The notes beneath the pieces were generated by a model, which was not told the origin of the DNA, ran no database searches, and was given only the letters and a program-made list of their open reading frames with translations. From the NCBI GenBank assembly GCA_051747385.1, contig JBNJGB010000011.1, forward strand, positions 62,001 to 126,000: a stretch of DNA of 64,000 nucleotides, in the 5' to 3' direction. This DNA comes from JBNJGB01 sp051747385 (GTDB lineage Bacteria > Myxococcota_A > UBA9042 > PHBI01 > JACKFB01). The position numbers and the translations under genes were made by a program. Below are positions 1 to 7,436 of the stretch, one piece after another (position 1 is the first letter of the stretch; every line of letters begins with the position of its first letter).

Positions 1-1
1 G

Positions 2-220
2 CGGCACGGACGAGACACCGTTGCGTGCTCCGCCGGCGTCAGCCTGACGTCGTACGAGGGCTGCGGGCACTGGCCCCACCTCGACGTCCCGGACCGCTTC
101 GCCCGCGACCTCCTGGCGTTCCTCGCAGAGCGGGACCGACCGGCGGCGACGTTGGGCGCGGCTCAGAAGACGTGGGGGAGGACCCTCCAGCGGACTCGCG
201 CGCAGTACTCGTCCCAGTAG
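2..220 (+). CDS. alpha/beta hydrolase, C-terminal part only
   Basis: This is the 3' end of a gene that starts before the window; frame 2 is open from the first base to a TAG at 218-220 (72 codons). The peptide contains EGCGHWPHLDVPDRFARDLL, the usual C-terminal piece of alpha/beta-fold hydrolases, in which the His of GHWPH is the catalytic histidine, followed by the last amphipathic helix. The nucleophile and acid lie outside the window, so the substrate cannot be inferred. The last 58 bases overlap the 3' end of the convergent sterol reductase, so the terminal ~18 residues are read antisense to that gene. Family call is fairly safe; exact class is not. Confidence 0.62.
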   Translation, partial: RHGRDTVACSAGVSLTSYEGCGHWPHLDVPDRFARDLLAFLAERDRPAATLGAAQKTWGRTLQRTRAQYSSQ

Positions 221-1554
221 GGGCCGTACTTCCGCGCGCAGCGCTTCTCGTCGCGGACGGCCCGGTCCATGAGCAGGATGAACAGGAAGATCCAGTAGAA
301 CCAGGGCAGGAAGTGGCTGAAGCCCGCGGGGACGGTCCAGGCGAACGCCAGGCCGAGCTCGGGGACGTAGTGGAAGTGGCGGGCGACGCCCCACCAACCG
401 CTCACCAGGAGGAGGCTCCGCCGCTCCTCGCCGTCGGCGGTGGTGTAGCGGGCGTGGATCAGGTCGGGCTTCCGGCCCCAGACGGTCGTGTCGCCGTCGG
501 TGGCGCGGACCCGGCGGCGCTGGGCGTCGGCCTGGTAGTTCACGTAGATGCACAGGACGCCGAACAGGAACATCGCCGCGGCCACGCCGGGGTGCCACTG
601 GATGGGGTGGCCCACGAGCCACAGCGCGACCAGGCAGTACACGCCCGGCACCCAGACCAGCACGCCCCAGCAGATGTAGTAGCCGAAGCGGTCGTGCATG
701 ATGTCGAGGCTGTGGAAGTAGCCGCCCTCCCACCAGAAGAACTTGAAGAGGTAGACGACCAGGACCCCGACCGACGCCGCCATGGAGGTCGAGAGGAAGC
801 CCTGGGTCTGGTACTGCGTGATGGCGAAGCTCACGAAGACCACGCTCCAGCCCATCATGGACACGCGGCAGTTGATGAGCTGCTTCAGGTTCATCCGGCC
901 CAGGCGGGGGTGCAGCTCGGGACCCTGGAAGAAGTCGAACAGCCGGTTGCCCGTCACGACGTTGTCCGGCCCGCTCGGGTGGCGGCGGCCCTTCCAGTAG
1001 AGGAAGGCGCAGAAGGCCAGGGCGCCGATGTTCAGGGTCACCAGGACCGCGCCGTAGTGGTGGTACAGGGCGCCGGGGTCGAGGAGCCCGGCGGGCCAGG
1101 CCACGCCGAAGAGCAGGCCGTGGGTGACGAACCAGGCGAGCACGCCGTTGAGCTTGTACTCCGGCTGCGCGCCCTCGGGGGTGACGGGCCCCAGGAAGCG
1201 CCGCCCGGGCAGCAGGGTGAGCAGGAGGGCCTGGAACACGACCCAGCCCACCACGATGCCGACGGACGTCAGGGTGGGAGCGGGGACGTGCCCGAGCCAG
1301 TCGGCCGGGCCCGCCGCGGCCATGACGGCCAGGGATCCCTCGTAGTGGACGCAGGCCATCCACAGCAGGAGGACCAGGAAGGGCGTGGTGAAGATGAGCG
1401 CCGCCGGGCCGAGCCAGGCGCGGACGAAGCCGGCGTCAAGCGGGGTTCGCTCCGGCGGCTCGGGCTTCGATGCGCCCACGGGCAGGCCGGTCAGCCAGCT
1501 CTCGAAGCGATTGTCGATGACCCGGTGACGGGCCCGCGCGGTCACGTCGTTCAT
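163..1554 (-). CDS. sterol reductase, ERG4/ERG24 family, DHCR7-like
   Basis: Integral membrane protein of 463 residues, the size of eukaryotic delta-7 (DHCR7) and C14/C24 sterol reductases. The C-terminal signature is clear: LLLVSGWWGVARHFHY, then LPWFYWIFLFILLM, DEKRCARKYGPYWDEYC and a final VLPHVF, matching the NADPH-binding end of DHCR7 more closely than the ERG24 type. Many hydrophobic spans precede it. I chose the ATG at 1552-1554, preceded by GGGGGGACC; a longer upstream reading frame has no support. By family it would reduce a ring double bond (C7-C8) of a sterol in the inner membrane. A second family member lies at 32888-33967. The genes face away from a lipoprotein gene at 1653, and the 3' end overlaps the hydrolase at 2-220. 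Confidence 0.85.
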   Translation of the reverse strand: MNDVTARARHRVIDNRFESWLTGLPVGASKPEPPERTPLDAGFVRAWLGPAALIFTTPFLVLLLWMACVHYEGSLAVMAAAGPADWLGHVPAPTLTSVGIVVGWVVFQALLLTLLPGRRFLGPVTPEGAQPEYKLNGVLAWFVTHGLLFGVAWPAGLLDPGALYHHYGAVLVTLNIGALAFCAFLYWKGRRHPSGPDNVVTGNRLFDFFQGPELHPRLGRMNLKQLINCRVSMMGWSVVFVSFAITQYQTQGFLSTSMAASVGVLVVYLFKFFWWEGGYFHSLDIMHDRFGYYICWGVLVWVPGVYCLVALWLVGHPIQWHPGVAAAMFLFGVLCIYVNYQADAQRRRVRATDGDTTVWGRKPDLIHARYTTADGEERRSLLLVSGWWGVARHFHYVPELGLAFAWTVPAGFSHFLPWFYWIFLFILLMDRAVRDEKRCARKYGPYWDEYCARVRWRVLPHVF

Positions 1555-1652
1555 GGTCCCCCCAGCGATGTCGGCAGAGCGTACCATCCCGCGTTGGAGG
1601 CACCACCCCGGCTCGTGGTAGCGTCCCGCCGCCTGGCGAGACACGGGAGGAT

Positions 1653-3443
1653 GTGGTGCAGAACGGGGCGGGGACGACGTGGGGGCGGGGCCTGCTGGCG
1701 GGCGCGTTGGCGCTGCTGATCGTCGGCTGCGACGACGGGGACGGAACCTCCGGCGAGGCCGACGTCGTCCCGGACGACGTGACCACCGAGGATCAGGTCG
1801 GGGCCGAGGACGTGCCGGATGCGGGGCCGGACGACGTCGAGGTGGACGAGGACGTGGCCGCCGACGTCGCGCCCGACGTCGAGGACGTCGACGAGGGCGA
1901 GCCGGAGCGGGTGACGGGGGTCGACCCGCCGTCCATGCCCGCGGAGACCCTGGGCTTCACGCCGCCCGAGCGCACGCCGAAGGGCGAGCCGCCCACCGAC
2001 GCCGAGGTCGAGGCGTTCACGCGCAAGGTCATGGCGTTCTTCGCGGAGACCCACTACTTCGACTGGGTCTACCGCATGACCCACGGCCTCGACGCGTCCT
2101 ACGACGCGGAGATGATGCCCTACCGGCTCTGGTGGCAGGGCACCAGGATGCGTCGCGAGGGCGACACGCTCGTCTTCACGCACCACAAGTACGCGGAGAA
2201 CATCGCCAAGCGCTCCGTCAAGGTCATCGACGGCGCGGCGGCGGCCTATGAGCTCACCGGGGACGAGCGGATGGCCGAGGTGGCGGCCGGGATGATGCGC
2301 GGCATGGTCGCCCTGTCCCTGGGCTTCGAGAGCGAGCGCGAGGACCCCATCGTCAAGTACCTGCAGGCGCGGGCCGTCTTCAGCCACGACCACGAGTACG
2401 ACGTCGACGGTCGACACGTGCGGGTGGACTACGGCCCCACGCGCGAGGCCTCCTTCAAGTGGAACGTCGCCGCCTTCGAGATCCCGGACAACCCGGAGTA
2501 CGGCTCCGTCTGGGTGGCCAACATGCGCTCGAAGGACGACGTGCCGTACATGTTCCACACCGTCGACGTGGCGACGCGCATCTACCACCGGACCGACCAC
2601 CCGGAGCTGAAGGAGTCGGCGCGCCTGTACATCGAGTACATGCGCGGGTTCGCCCAGCGCATCGTGGACGACGACTGGTACATCCTGACCCGCTACGAGG
2701 ACGGCCTGGCCACCATCGCCGTCGACCTCACCGAGGAGGGCACCCCGCCCGCCGACCTCGGCAGCTTCGTCCACTGGGAGAGCGTCATGGGCCCGGACGC
2801 GGAGTGCAACGCGCAGCTCGGCGCCGCCCTGGCCGGCTATGGCTACTTCGCGGACAAGGGCGACTGCGAAGGCGGCATGGTGGGCCGGGAGTTCGAGGAC
2901 ATCGCCGGCGCCGGCAACTGGTTCAACCACAACATCTACAACTACTTCCACATCGCCGCCGTGTCCGGCGCCCAGCTCTGGGGCCACACCGATCACGCCG
3001 AGGCCCTCATGGCCGGCCTGGTCGAGCGCTTCGAGACCCTCCTGTTCAACCCGGAGGTGCCGAACAGCGACCACAAGGAGTACGCCGCGGACTCCGCCGG
3101 CTGGCTTCTGTCCGCCGCCTCCCGCGGCTACCCCCTCGACGCCCGCGAGGCGCGCCACATCATGGAGTGGTACGGCCGGTCGGCCGACTGGTACCGCCAG
3201 TACGAGCACTGGGACCCCTGGGCGACCCTCCCGGAGGGCCAGAACGTGGACTGGCGGCCGCCGCGCGACACGATGATCCCGGACGGCGAGGGCGGCGAGA
3301 AGGAGAGCGCCCACGTGCGCGCCGTCGAGATGCCCTACGTCTTCGAGTACTGCCACTCGAAGCTGAAGGCCCCGAACGGCGTGCGCTTCATCGACTGCGA
3401 CATCGTCTCGGACCCCACCGAGTGGCACGAGGTGGCCGAGTAG
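1653..3443 (+). CDS. large lipoprotein with acidic spacer, unknown function
   Basis: A 596-residue exported lipoprotein. A hydrophobic N-terminus ends in the lipobox LIVGC at about residue 26. It is followed by some 55 residues rich in Asp, Val, Glu and Pro (DDV, EDV, PDV units), a likely flexible spacer. The remaining ~500 residues are compact and rich in Trp, Tyr and His with many helical stretches, which suggests an (alpha/alpha)-toroid fold as in glycosidases and lyases, but I recognise no family signature and assign no substrate. Start is GTG at 1653 or, with better spacing from GGGAGG at 1645-1650, the next GTG at 1656. It is divergent from the sterol reductase, sharing a ~100 bp promoter region. 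Confidence 0.85.
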   Translation: MVQNGAGTTWGRGLLAGALALLIVGCDDGDGTSGEADVVPDDVTTEDQVGAEDVPDAGPDDVEVDEDVAADVAPDVEDVDEGEPERVTGVDPPSMPAETLGFTPPERTPKGEPPTDAEVEAFTRKVMAFFAETHYFDWVYRMTHGLDASYDAEMMPYRLWWQGTRMRREGDTLVFTHHKYAENIAKRSVKVIDGAAAAYELTGDERMAEVAAGMMRGMVALSLGFESEREDPIVKYLQARAVFSHDHEYDVDGRHVRVDYGPTREASFKWNVAAFEIPDNPEYGSVWVANMRSKDDVPYMFHTVDVATRIYHRTDHPELKESARLYIEYMRGFAQRIVDDDWYILTRYEDGLATIAVDLTEEGTPPADLGSFVHWESVMGPDAECNAQLGAALAGYGYFADKGDCEGGMVGREFEDIAGAGNWFNHNIYNYFHIAAVSGAQLWGHTDHAEALMAGLVERFETLLFNPEVPNSDHKEYAADSAGWLLSAASRGYPLDAREARHIMEWYGRSADWYRQYEHWDPWATLPEGQNVDWRPPRDTMIPDGEGGEKESAHVRAVEMPYVFEYCHSKLKAPNGVRFIDCDIVSDPTEWHEVAE

Positions 3444-3482
3444 CGACGTCGGGCATCCGGGAAGCCTCCGACGCCCCGGGGG

Positions 3483-4106
3483 CTATCCCGGCAGCCAGCC
3501 GACGGCCGCGCTCCAGGTGAGCGTCGGGATGACGACCTGCTCGGCGCCCTCGGCCTCCAGCACGACGTCGGTCAGCGTGATGGTGGCGTCTCCCGGGTAC
3601 GCGTCCCAGGGCTCGTGGATCCCGTCCGATACCACCTCGACGTGCGCCGTTCCGGCCGTGGCGGTCCAGGTCGTGACCACCTCCTCGCTGCCGTCGAGGG
3701 CGTCGTTGCAGACGAGCGCGGTCACCTTCGTGCCCTGCCGCAGCTCCAGCGAGGCCTCGGTGGCGACGTCGAGGGTGGCCGATGCCTCGCCGGACTCCGC
3801 CTCGTAGGCCGCCTTCGCGACCTCGCCCTGGTAGTCGAACACGAGGACGAGGTCGTCCGCCTCGCTCCCGAGGCTCATCACGAGGTCGGCGCAGCCGCCG
3901 GCATCGACCAGGAGCCCCGTGTCCGGTGCGGGCGTGAGGTCCGACGTGTCGTGCGCGGTGTCGGGGACGTCGGCGGGCGCGTCGCCCGGGACGTCCGCGA
4001 CATCCCTCGGTGTGTCCGTGGCGTCGCCGTCGTCCTCGCAGGCCGTGAGCAGCGATGCGGCCGAGAGCGCGAGCGCCGCGAAGAGCACTGGTATGGGGCG
4101 TGTCAT
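3483..4106 (-). CDS. small lipoprotein with Asp/Pro-rich spacer, hypothetical
   Basis: A 207-residue lipoprotein with a classic signal (MTRPIPVLFAALALSAASLL, then TAC) and an Asp/Val/Pro-rich spacer of about 45 residues. The C-terminal ~130 residues look like a beta-rich domain with alternating hydrophobic strands and two Cys; no family recognised. ATG at 4104-4106 follows GGGAGG at 4-base spacing. It converges on the lipoprotein ending at 3443, and its lipobox-plus-acidic-spacer design matches that gene. Confidence 0.75.
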   Translation of the reverse strand: MTRPIPVLFAALALSAASLLTACEDDGDATDTPRDVADVPGDAPADVPDTAHDTSDLTPAPDTGLLVDAGGCADLVMSLGSEADDLVLVFDYQGEVAKAAYEAESGEASATLDVATEASLELRQGTKVTALVCNDALDGSEEVVTTWTATAGTAHVEVVSDGIHEPWDAYPGDATITLTDVVLEAEGAEQVVIPTLTWSAAVGWLPG

Positions 4107-4330
4107 GGGGCCTCCCTGTCAGACCGAGAGTACCGCACCGAGCGCCTATGGTGTCAGCGGGAGGGCGACAGCCCCGACGAGGTCGACATGGCTGCAACTC
4201 ACGACTCCGGGGGCGGGGCCCGGTCGCCCTCGTGATGCGCTTCTGCCTCCGTCACGTGCTCCGCGAGGGCCTGGTGCCTGGGCTCGAGCGAGCCGTCCGG
4301 TGGGAGCCGCGGCATGCTACGCTGCGCCCC

Positions 4331-4606
4331 ATGTCCGAACCGACGCTCATCTTCGAGACGGTCCACGGGAGCCGCGCCTACGGGCTCGACACGCCCGAGT
4401 CCGACGTGGACCTGCGCGGCGTGCTGGTCGGGCCGCGCGAGTGGTACTTCGGCTTCCTGGGCGGCCCCGAGCAGCTCGAGCCCTCGAAGGACCACGTCCA
4501 GTGGGAGCTTCGGAAGGTGATGCGTCTCGCCTCTTTGCCCAAGGCCCCAGACGAGGAGGCCCTGGATCGGCTGTGTGTCGACATCATCGCGGGGGTGCTG
4601 GGATGA
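4331..4606 (+). pseudogene. remnant of RlaP-like nucleotidyltransferase (internal deletion)
   Basis: The first ~65 residues are an excellent pol-beta-type nucleotidyltransferase start: VHGSRAYGLDTPESDVDLRG contains G-S-x10-D-x-D, followed by HVQWELRK, as in RlaP/YcgL-like proteins. Those proteins are normally some 250 residues, but here the chain jumps after VMRLASLPKAPDEE to a short tail and stops at 91 residues. The simplest reading is an in-frame internal deletion that removed the third catalytic acid and the C-terminal helical domain. ATG at 4331 has no good Shine-Dalgarno. The stop overlaps the ATG of the next gene (ATGA, 4603-4606), so translation of the remnant could still drive the HigA-like gene. 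It could instead be a genuine minimal protein. Confidence 0.6.
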
Positions 4607-4980
4607 GCTTCGAGATTCGACCCATCAGGACAGACGAGGACCACGCGCGAGCACTGGAGCGAGTCGAGGAGCTGTGGGGGGCGGAGCCGGGTACGCCCGA
4701 AGGGGACGAGCTCGAGGTTCTCGTCACGCTCATCGACGACTACGAGGAGCGTCACCACGCCATCGACCCGCCGGACCCCATCGACGCCATCCTCTTCCGG
4801 ATGGAGCAGGAGGGCCTCACGCGCAAGGATCTCGAGCCCTACATCGGGGGCCGCGGTCGCGTCTCGGAGGTGCTGAACCGCCAGCGTTCGCTGACGCTCG
4901 CCATGATCCGCCGCCTCCACCGCGGCCTCGGCATCCCGGCCGACATCCTCCTGCGCGAGGGGCGTGACGCGGCGGCCTGA
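4603..4980 (+). CDS. higA: HigA-family antitoxin / HTH transcription factor
   Basis: 125 residues. The N-terminal half is acidic and helical, with DEDHARALERVEELW and a long DDYEERHHAIDPPDPIDAI segment typical of HigA-type antitoxins of the longer class. The C-terminal half is a helix-turn-helix: GLTRKDLEPYIGGRGRVSEVLNR with RSLTLAMIRRLHRGLGIPAD. In typical operons the HigB mRNA interferase gene is directly upstream; here the neighbour is a truncated nucleotidyltransferase, coupled by a 4-base ATGA overlap. It is thus an orphan antitoxin or regulator as far as this window shows. Family assignment is firm; functional pairing is not. Confidence 0.82.
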   Translation: MSFEIRPIRTDEDHARALERVEELWGAEPGTPEGDELEVLVTLIDDYEERHHAIDPPDPIDAILFRMEQEGLTRKDLEPYIGGRGRVSEVLNRQRSLTLAMIRRLHRGLGIPADILLREGRDAAA

Positions 4981-5032
4981 TGGTGGCGTGCGTCCAAGTC
5001 GACAAGTCGCGACCTGACCCCAGGCTCCCACA

Positions 5033-5070
5033 GGCAAGGGCAAGGGCAAGGGCAAGGGCAAGGGCAAGGG
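5033..5070 (+). repeat. hexanucleotide tandem repeat (GGCAAG)6
   Basis: Six perfect head-to-tail copies of GGCAAG lie in the 113 bp between the stop of the HigA gene (4980) and the stop of the convergent lipoprotein gene (5094). The same unit, 11 copies in the other orientation, is found at 19182-19247. Unit and purity are identical at both sites, which suggests slippage expansion of a shared sequence. The repeat is intergenic, not coding. Confidence 0.95.
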
Positions 5071-5093
5071 GGGCTCCGCTTCGCTCCGCCCGA

Positions 5094-6764
5094 CTACTCG
5101 ATGTAGCTGTTCAGCTCGAAGCTGTTCACCTGGTCGACGGTGTCGTCGGCGGTGTCGACGAAGGTGATCCAGCCGGTGGGGTTGTCGAGGGCGATGGCGA
5201 CCTTGTGGATGCCGGGCATGGCGCCGACGAAGACGGGGGCGTCGGGGGTGCGGTAGGGGACGGTCGCGAAGGAGCCCGCGGAGACGCGGTGGACCAGGTG
5301 GTCGGCGCCCCACGGGTCGGGCATCAGGACGAACAGCTCCTCGGAGTCGTCCGTGAAGATGACCTCCTCGACGGGGTTGTCGACGGTCAGGATCTTGGAG
5401 AAGCCCGTGTCCAGGTCGAGGAGGGAGTAGGCCTCCCGGTCGGCGAGGTCCGGGTCGCTGCCCGAGCCCCTGCGGTGGAGCAGCGCGCCCATGCTGCCGT
5501 CGGGCGAGACCAGGACGCTCGTGATCTCCTTGGGCATGGGCTGCACGCTCACCTGGCCCGCGGCGAGGTCGACCATGCCCACGGCCTGCGTGCCGGGCTC
5601 CGTGGTGTAGAGCAGGGCGCGTGAGGCGTCCGAGGTGAGGACCGCCGAGCCGAAGGGGGCGCCGGTGAAGGCCACGGTGACGTGCGGGTTGTCGGCGGGC
5701 TCGGCGCCCTCGGGGGGCTGCCAGTCGAAGGCCTCGGGGACCTGGACCAGGGCGACCTGCCGGGTGGCCTTCATGGGGACGACGACGGTACCGCCGTCCG
5801 GCGTCATGTCCAGGTCGCTCGGCCAGTCGGGGAGCGGGAGCGTGTGCAGGTCGTGGCTCTGCAGGTCCACGAGGGTGAGCCGTGGCTCGCCGACCAGATC
5901 GCGCACCACGGCCAGGGAGCCGTCCGGCGTGACGGCGATCTCGCGGTCCTCGGGCTCGCGGAACGGGTCGTCGTCCACGGGCACGGGCGGCAGGAAGACG
6001 TCGCCGTCGAGCAGGGGCAGGCGGACGCCGCTGACGCCGTCCTCGCAGAAGAACAGGGCGAGCTCGCCGCCGTCGCTGAAGTGGATCTCCGTGGGGCGGT
6101 AGCCGACGGCGAGGTCGTAGACCGCGACCTCGTCGGGCACGAGCCGGACGGCACTCACGTCCTGGAGGCTGCCGAAGCCGCCCGGGCCGCCGACCGTGGG
6201 GTCGAACCAGAGGAAGGCCCACTCGCCGCCCGGGCTCAGGACCATCCGGTTGTGGTCGGCGAGGACGTCGAGGGTCCGCACGTCGAAGACGCCGGGCTCG
6301 GCCGGCCGCACGATGGACACGTCGTCCGACCCGCGGTTGAGCACCACGGCGCCGTGGTCGTCGGGGAGGGCCCGGACGAGGGTCGGCTCCACGCCCACCT
6401 CGACGAGGTGCACGTCCAAGGTGGCGGCATCGACCACGACCAGGGCGTCCAGGCCGGCGGAGGGGATGTAGAGGTGACTTTCGCCCGCCTCGGGGGTGCG
6501 CAGGTCGAAGTCGACCTCGTCCTCGGGCGGGGGCGGCGGCGTCGACGTGTCGGGAGCGGCCACGTCGGAACCCACCGCGTCGGGCGGAGGCGACGGCTCG
6601 GAAGGACCGGCGGCGGCGTCGGGCTCGTACCAGTTGCTCGAGTCGGTGAAGCTGCCGGCCGAGCCGGCGCTGTCGAAGCCCTCCGCGCCGCAGCCGGAGG
6701 CGGCGAGGACGGCGAGGACCGCGAGGATGGCGGCGAGGGCGAGCGGGGCGGTGCGCGGGTGCAT
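5094..6764 (-). CDS. beta-propeller-like lipoprotein
   Basis: 556-residue lipoprotein: signal peptide with lipobox AASGC at about residue 25, a Pro/Asp-rich spacer of ~55 residues, then repeated blades of about 45 residues with motifs such as SPGGEWAF, TPDGSLAVV, TPDGGTVVV, TSDASRALL, SPDGSMGAL, TDDSEELF. These are WD40/YVTN-style propeller signatures, so the mature protein should be a seven- or eight-bladed propeller held at a membrane and probably binds a partner. I chose ATG at 6762-6764, seven bases after GGGAGG; an in-frame ATG at 6777-6779 would overlap the upstream stop but would bury the Shine-Dalgarno. Third gene of the operon 8972 to 5094. Confidence 0.82.
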   Translation of the reverse strand: MHPRTAPLALAAILAVLAVLAASGCGAEGFDSAGSAGSFTDSSNWYEPDAAAGPSEPSPPPDAVGSDVAAPDTSTPPPPPEDEVDFDLRTPEAGESHLYIPSAGLDALVVVDAATLDVHLVEVGVEPTLVRALPDDHGAVVLNRGSDDVSIVRPAEPGVFDVRTLDVLADHNRMVLSPGGEWAFLWFDPTVGGPGGFGSLQDVSAVRLVPDEVAVYDLAVGYRPTEIHFSDGGELALFFCEDGVSGVRLPLLDGDVFLPPVPVDDDPFREPEDREIAVTPDGSLAVVRDLVGEPRLTLVDLQSHDLHTLPLPDWPSDLDMTPDGGTVVVPMKATRQVALVQVPEAFDWQPPEGAEPADNPHVTVAFTGAPFGSAVLTSDASRALLYTTEPGTQAVGMVDLAAGQVSVQPMPKEITSVLVSPDGSMGALLHRRGSGSDPDLADREAYSLLDLDTGFSKILTVDNPVEEVIFTDDSEELFVLMPDPWGADHLVHRVSAGSFATVPYRTPDAPVFVGAMPGIHKVAIALDNPTGWITFVDTADDTVDQVNSFELNSYIE

Positions 6765-6778
6765 CGTGGAGCCTCCCA

Positions 6779-7420
6779 TCAGAAGCGGACGCCGAGCGTG
6801 AGGCCGACGTGCAGGCCGGAGAAGTTGGCCGCGCCGAGGTCGACGGGGCGCTGCGTCGGGGCCGCGGTGTCGAAGCCGACGGCGTCGAAGTCGTGATCGA
6901 GCCGCAGGGCGTAGCCGAGGCCGAGGCGACCCAGGAGTCGGACCGCGTCGCGGATCGTGAAGCTGAACTCGACACCCGCCGAGGGCACGGCGCCGGCGCT
7001 CCACACGGACTGCCGCCCGGTGCCGCTCCCGGCGGCGACCTCCACGGTGGCCTTGGAGGCCTCGACGTCGAGCTGGCCGTACAGGCGCAGCCAGTCGCCC
7101 TTCAGGGGCCAGCGGAGGCGGGCGCCCAGGATGGCCGCGTGGAACTCCGTCGACCAGTCGACGCCGTCGGCGTCCAGGCGCTCGAAGGGACCGATGCTCC
7201 GGTAGCCGGCGTAGAGGTCGAGGAACTCCAGGACGGCGTAGCCGGCGCGGAGGGTGCCCGAGACGTGCGACCCGGTGTCCGACAGGGGCGTCAGGGAGTC
7301 GGACGTGGCGACGTGGGTCTCTGGCGACAGGGCGATCTCGAACGGGTAGGTGGCGGCGCCGGCGACCGCGGGGGTCGCGAGCGACGCGAGGAGGGCTGCT
7401 GCGAAGAGGCGTGCGCGCAT
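6779..7420 (-). CDS. outer-membrane beta-barrel protein
   Basis: 213 residues with a cleavable signal peptide ending near AVAGA at residue ~22. The rest alternates polar and aromatic/hydrophobic residues in about eight amphipathic strands (AGYAVLEFLDLYAGY, AAILGARLRWPL, WLRLYGQLDVEAS) and ends GLTLGVRF, with the terminal Phe expected of a BAM substrate. Size fits an eight-stranded OmpW/OmpX-like barrel. It lies between two propeller-like lipoproteins on one strand, 16 bp after one and 14 bp before the next, so the three are probably co-expressed and may form one surface assembly. Confidence 0.75.
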   Translation of the reverse strand: MRARLFAAALLASLATPAVAGAATYPFEIALSPETHVATSDSLTPLSDTGSHVSGTLRAGYAVLEFLDLYAGYRSIGPFERLDADGVDWSTEFHAAILGARLRWPLKGDWLRLYGQLDVEASKATVEVAAGSGTGRQSVWSAGAVPSAGVEFSFTIRDAVRLLGRLGLGYALRLDHDFDAVGFDTAAPTQRPVDLGAANFSGLHVGLTLGVRF

Positions 7421-7436
7421 GGTGTCGGCTCCCGGT

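Noticed and set aside
4055..4330. Upstream extension of the nucleotidyltransferase remnant, or a HigB gene before higA
   Set aside because: Sequence upstream of 4331 is Arg-rich and unrelated to either family; the C-terminal tail of the remnant does not match HigB.
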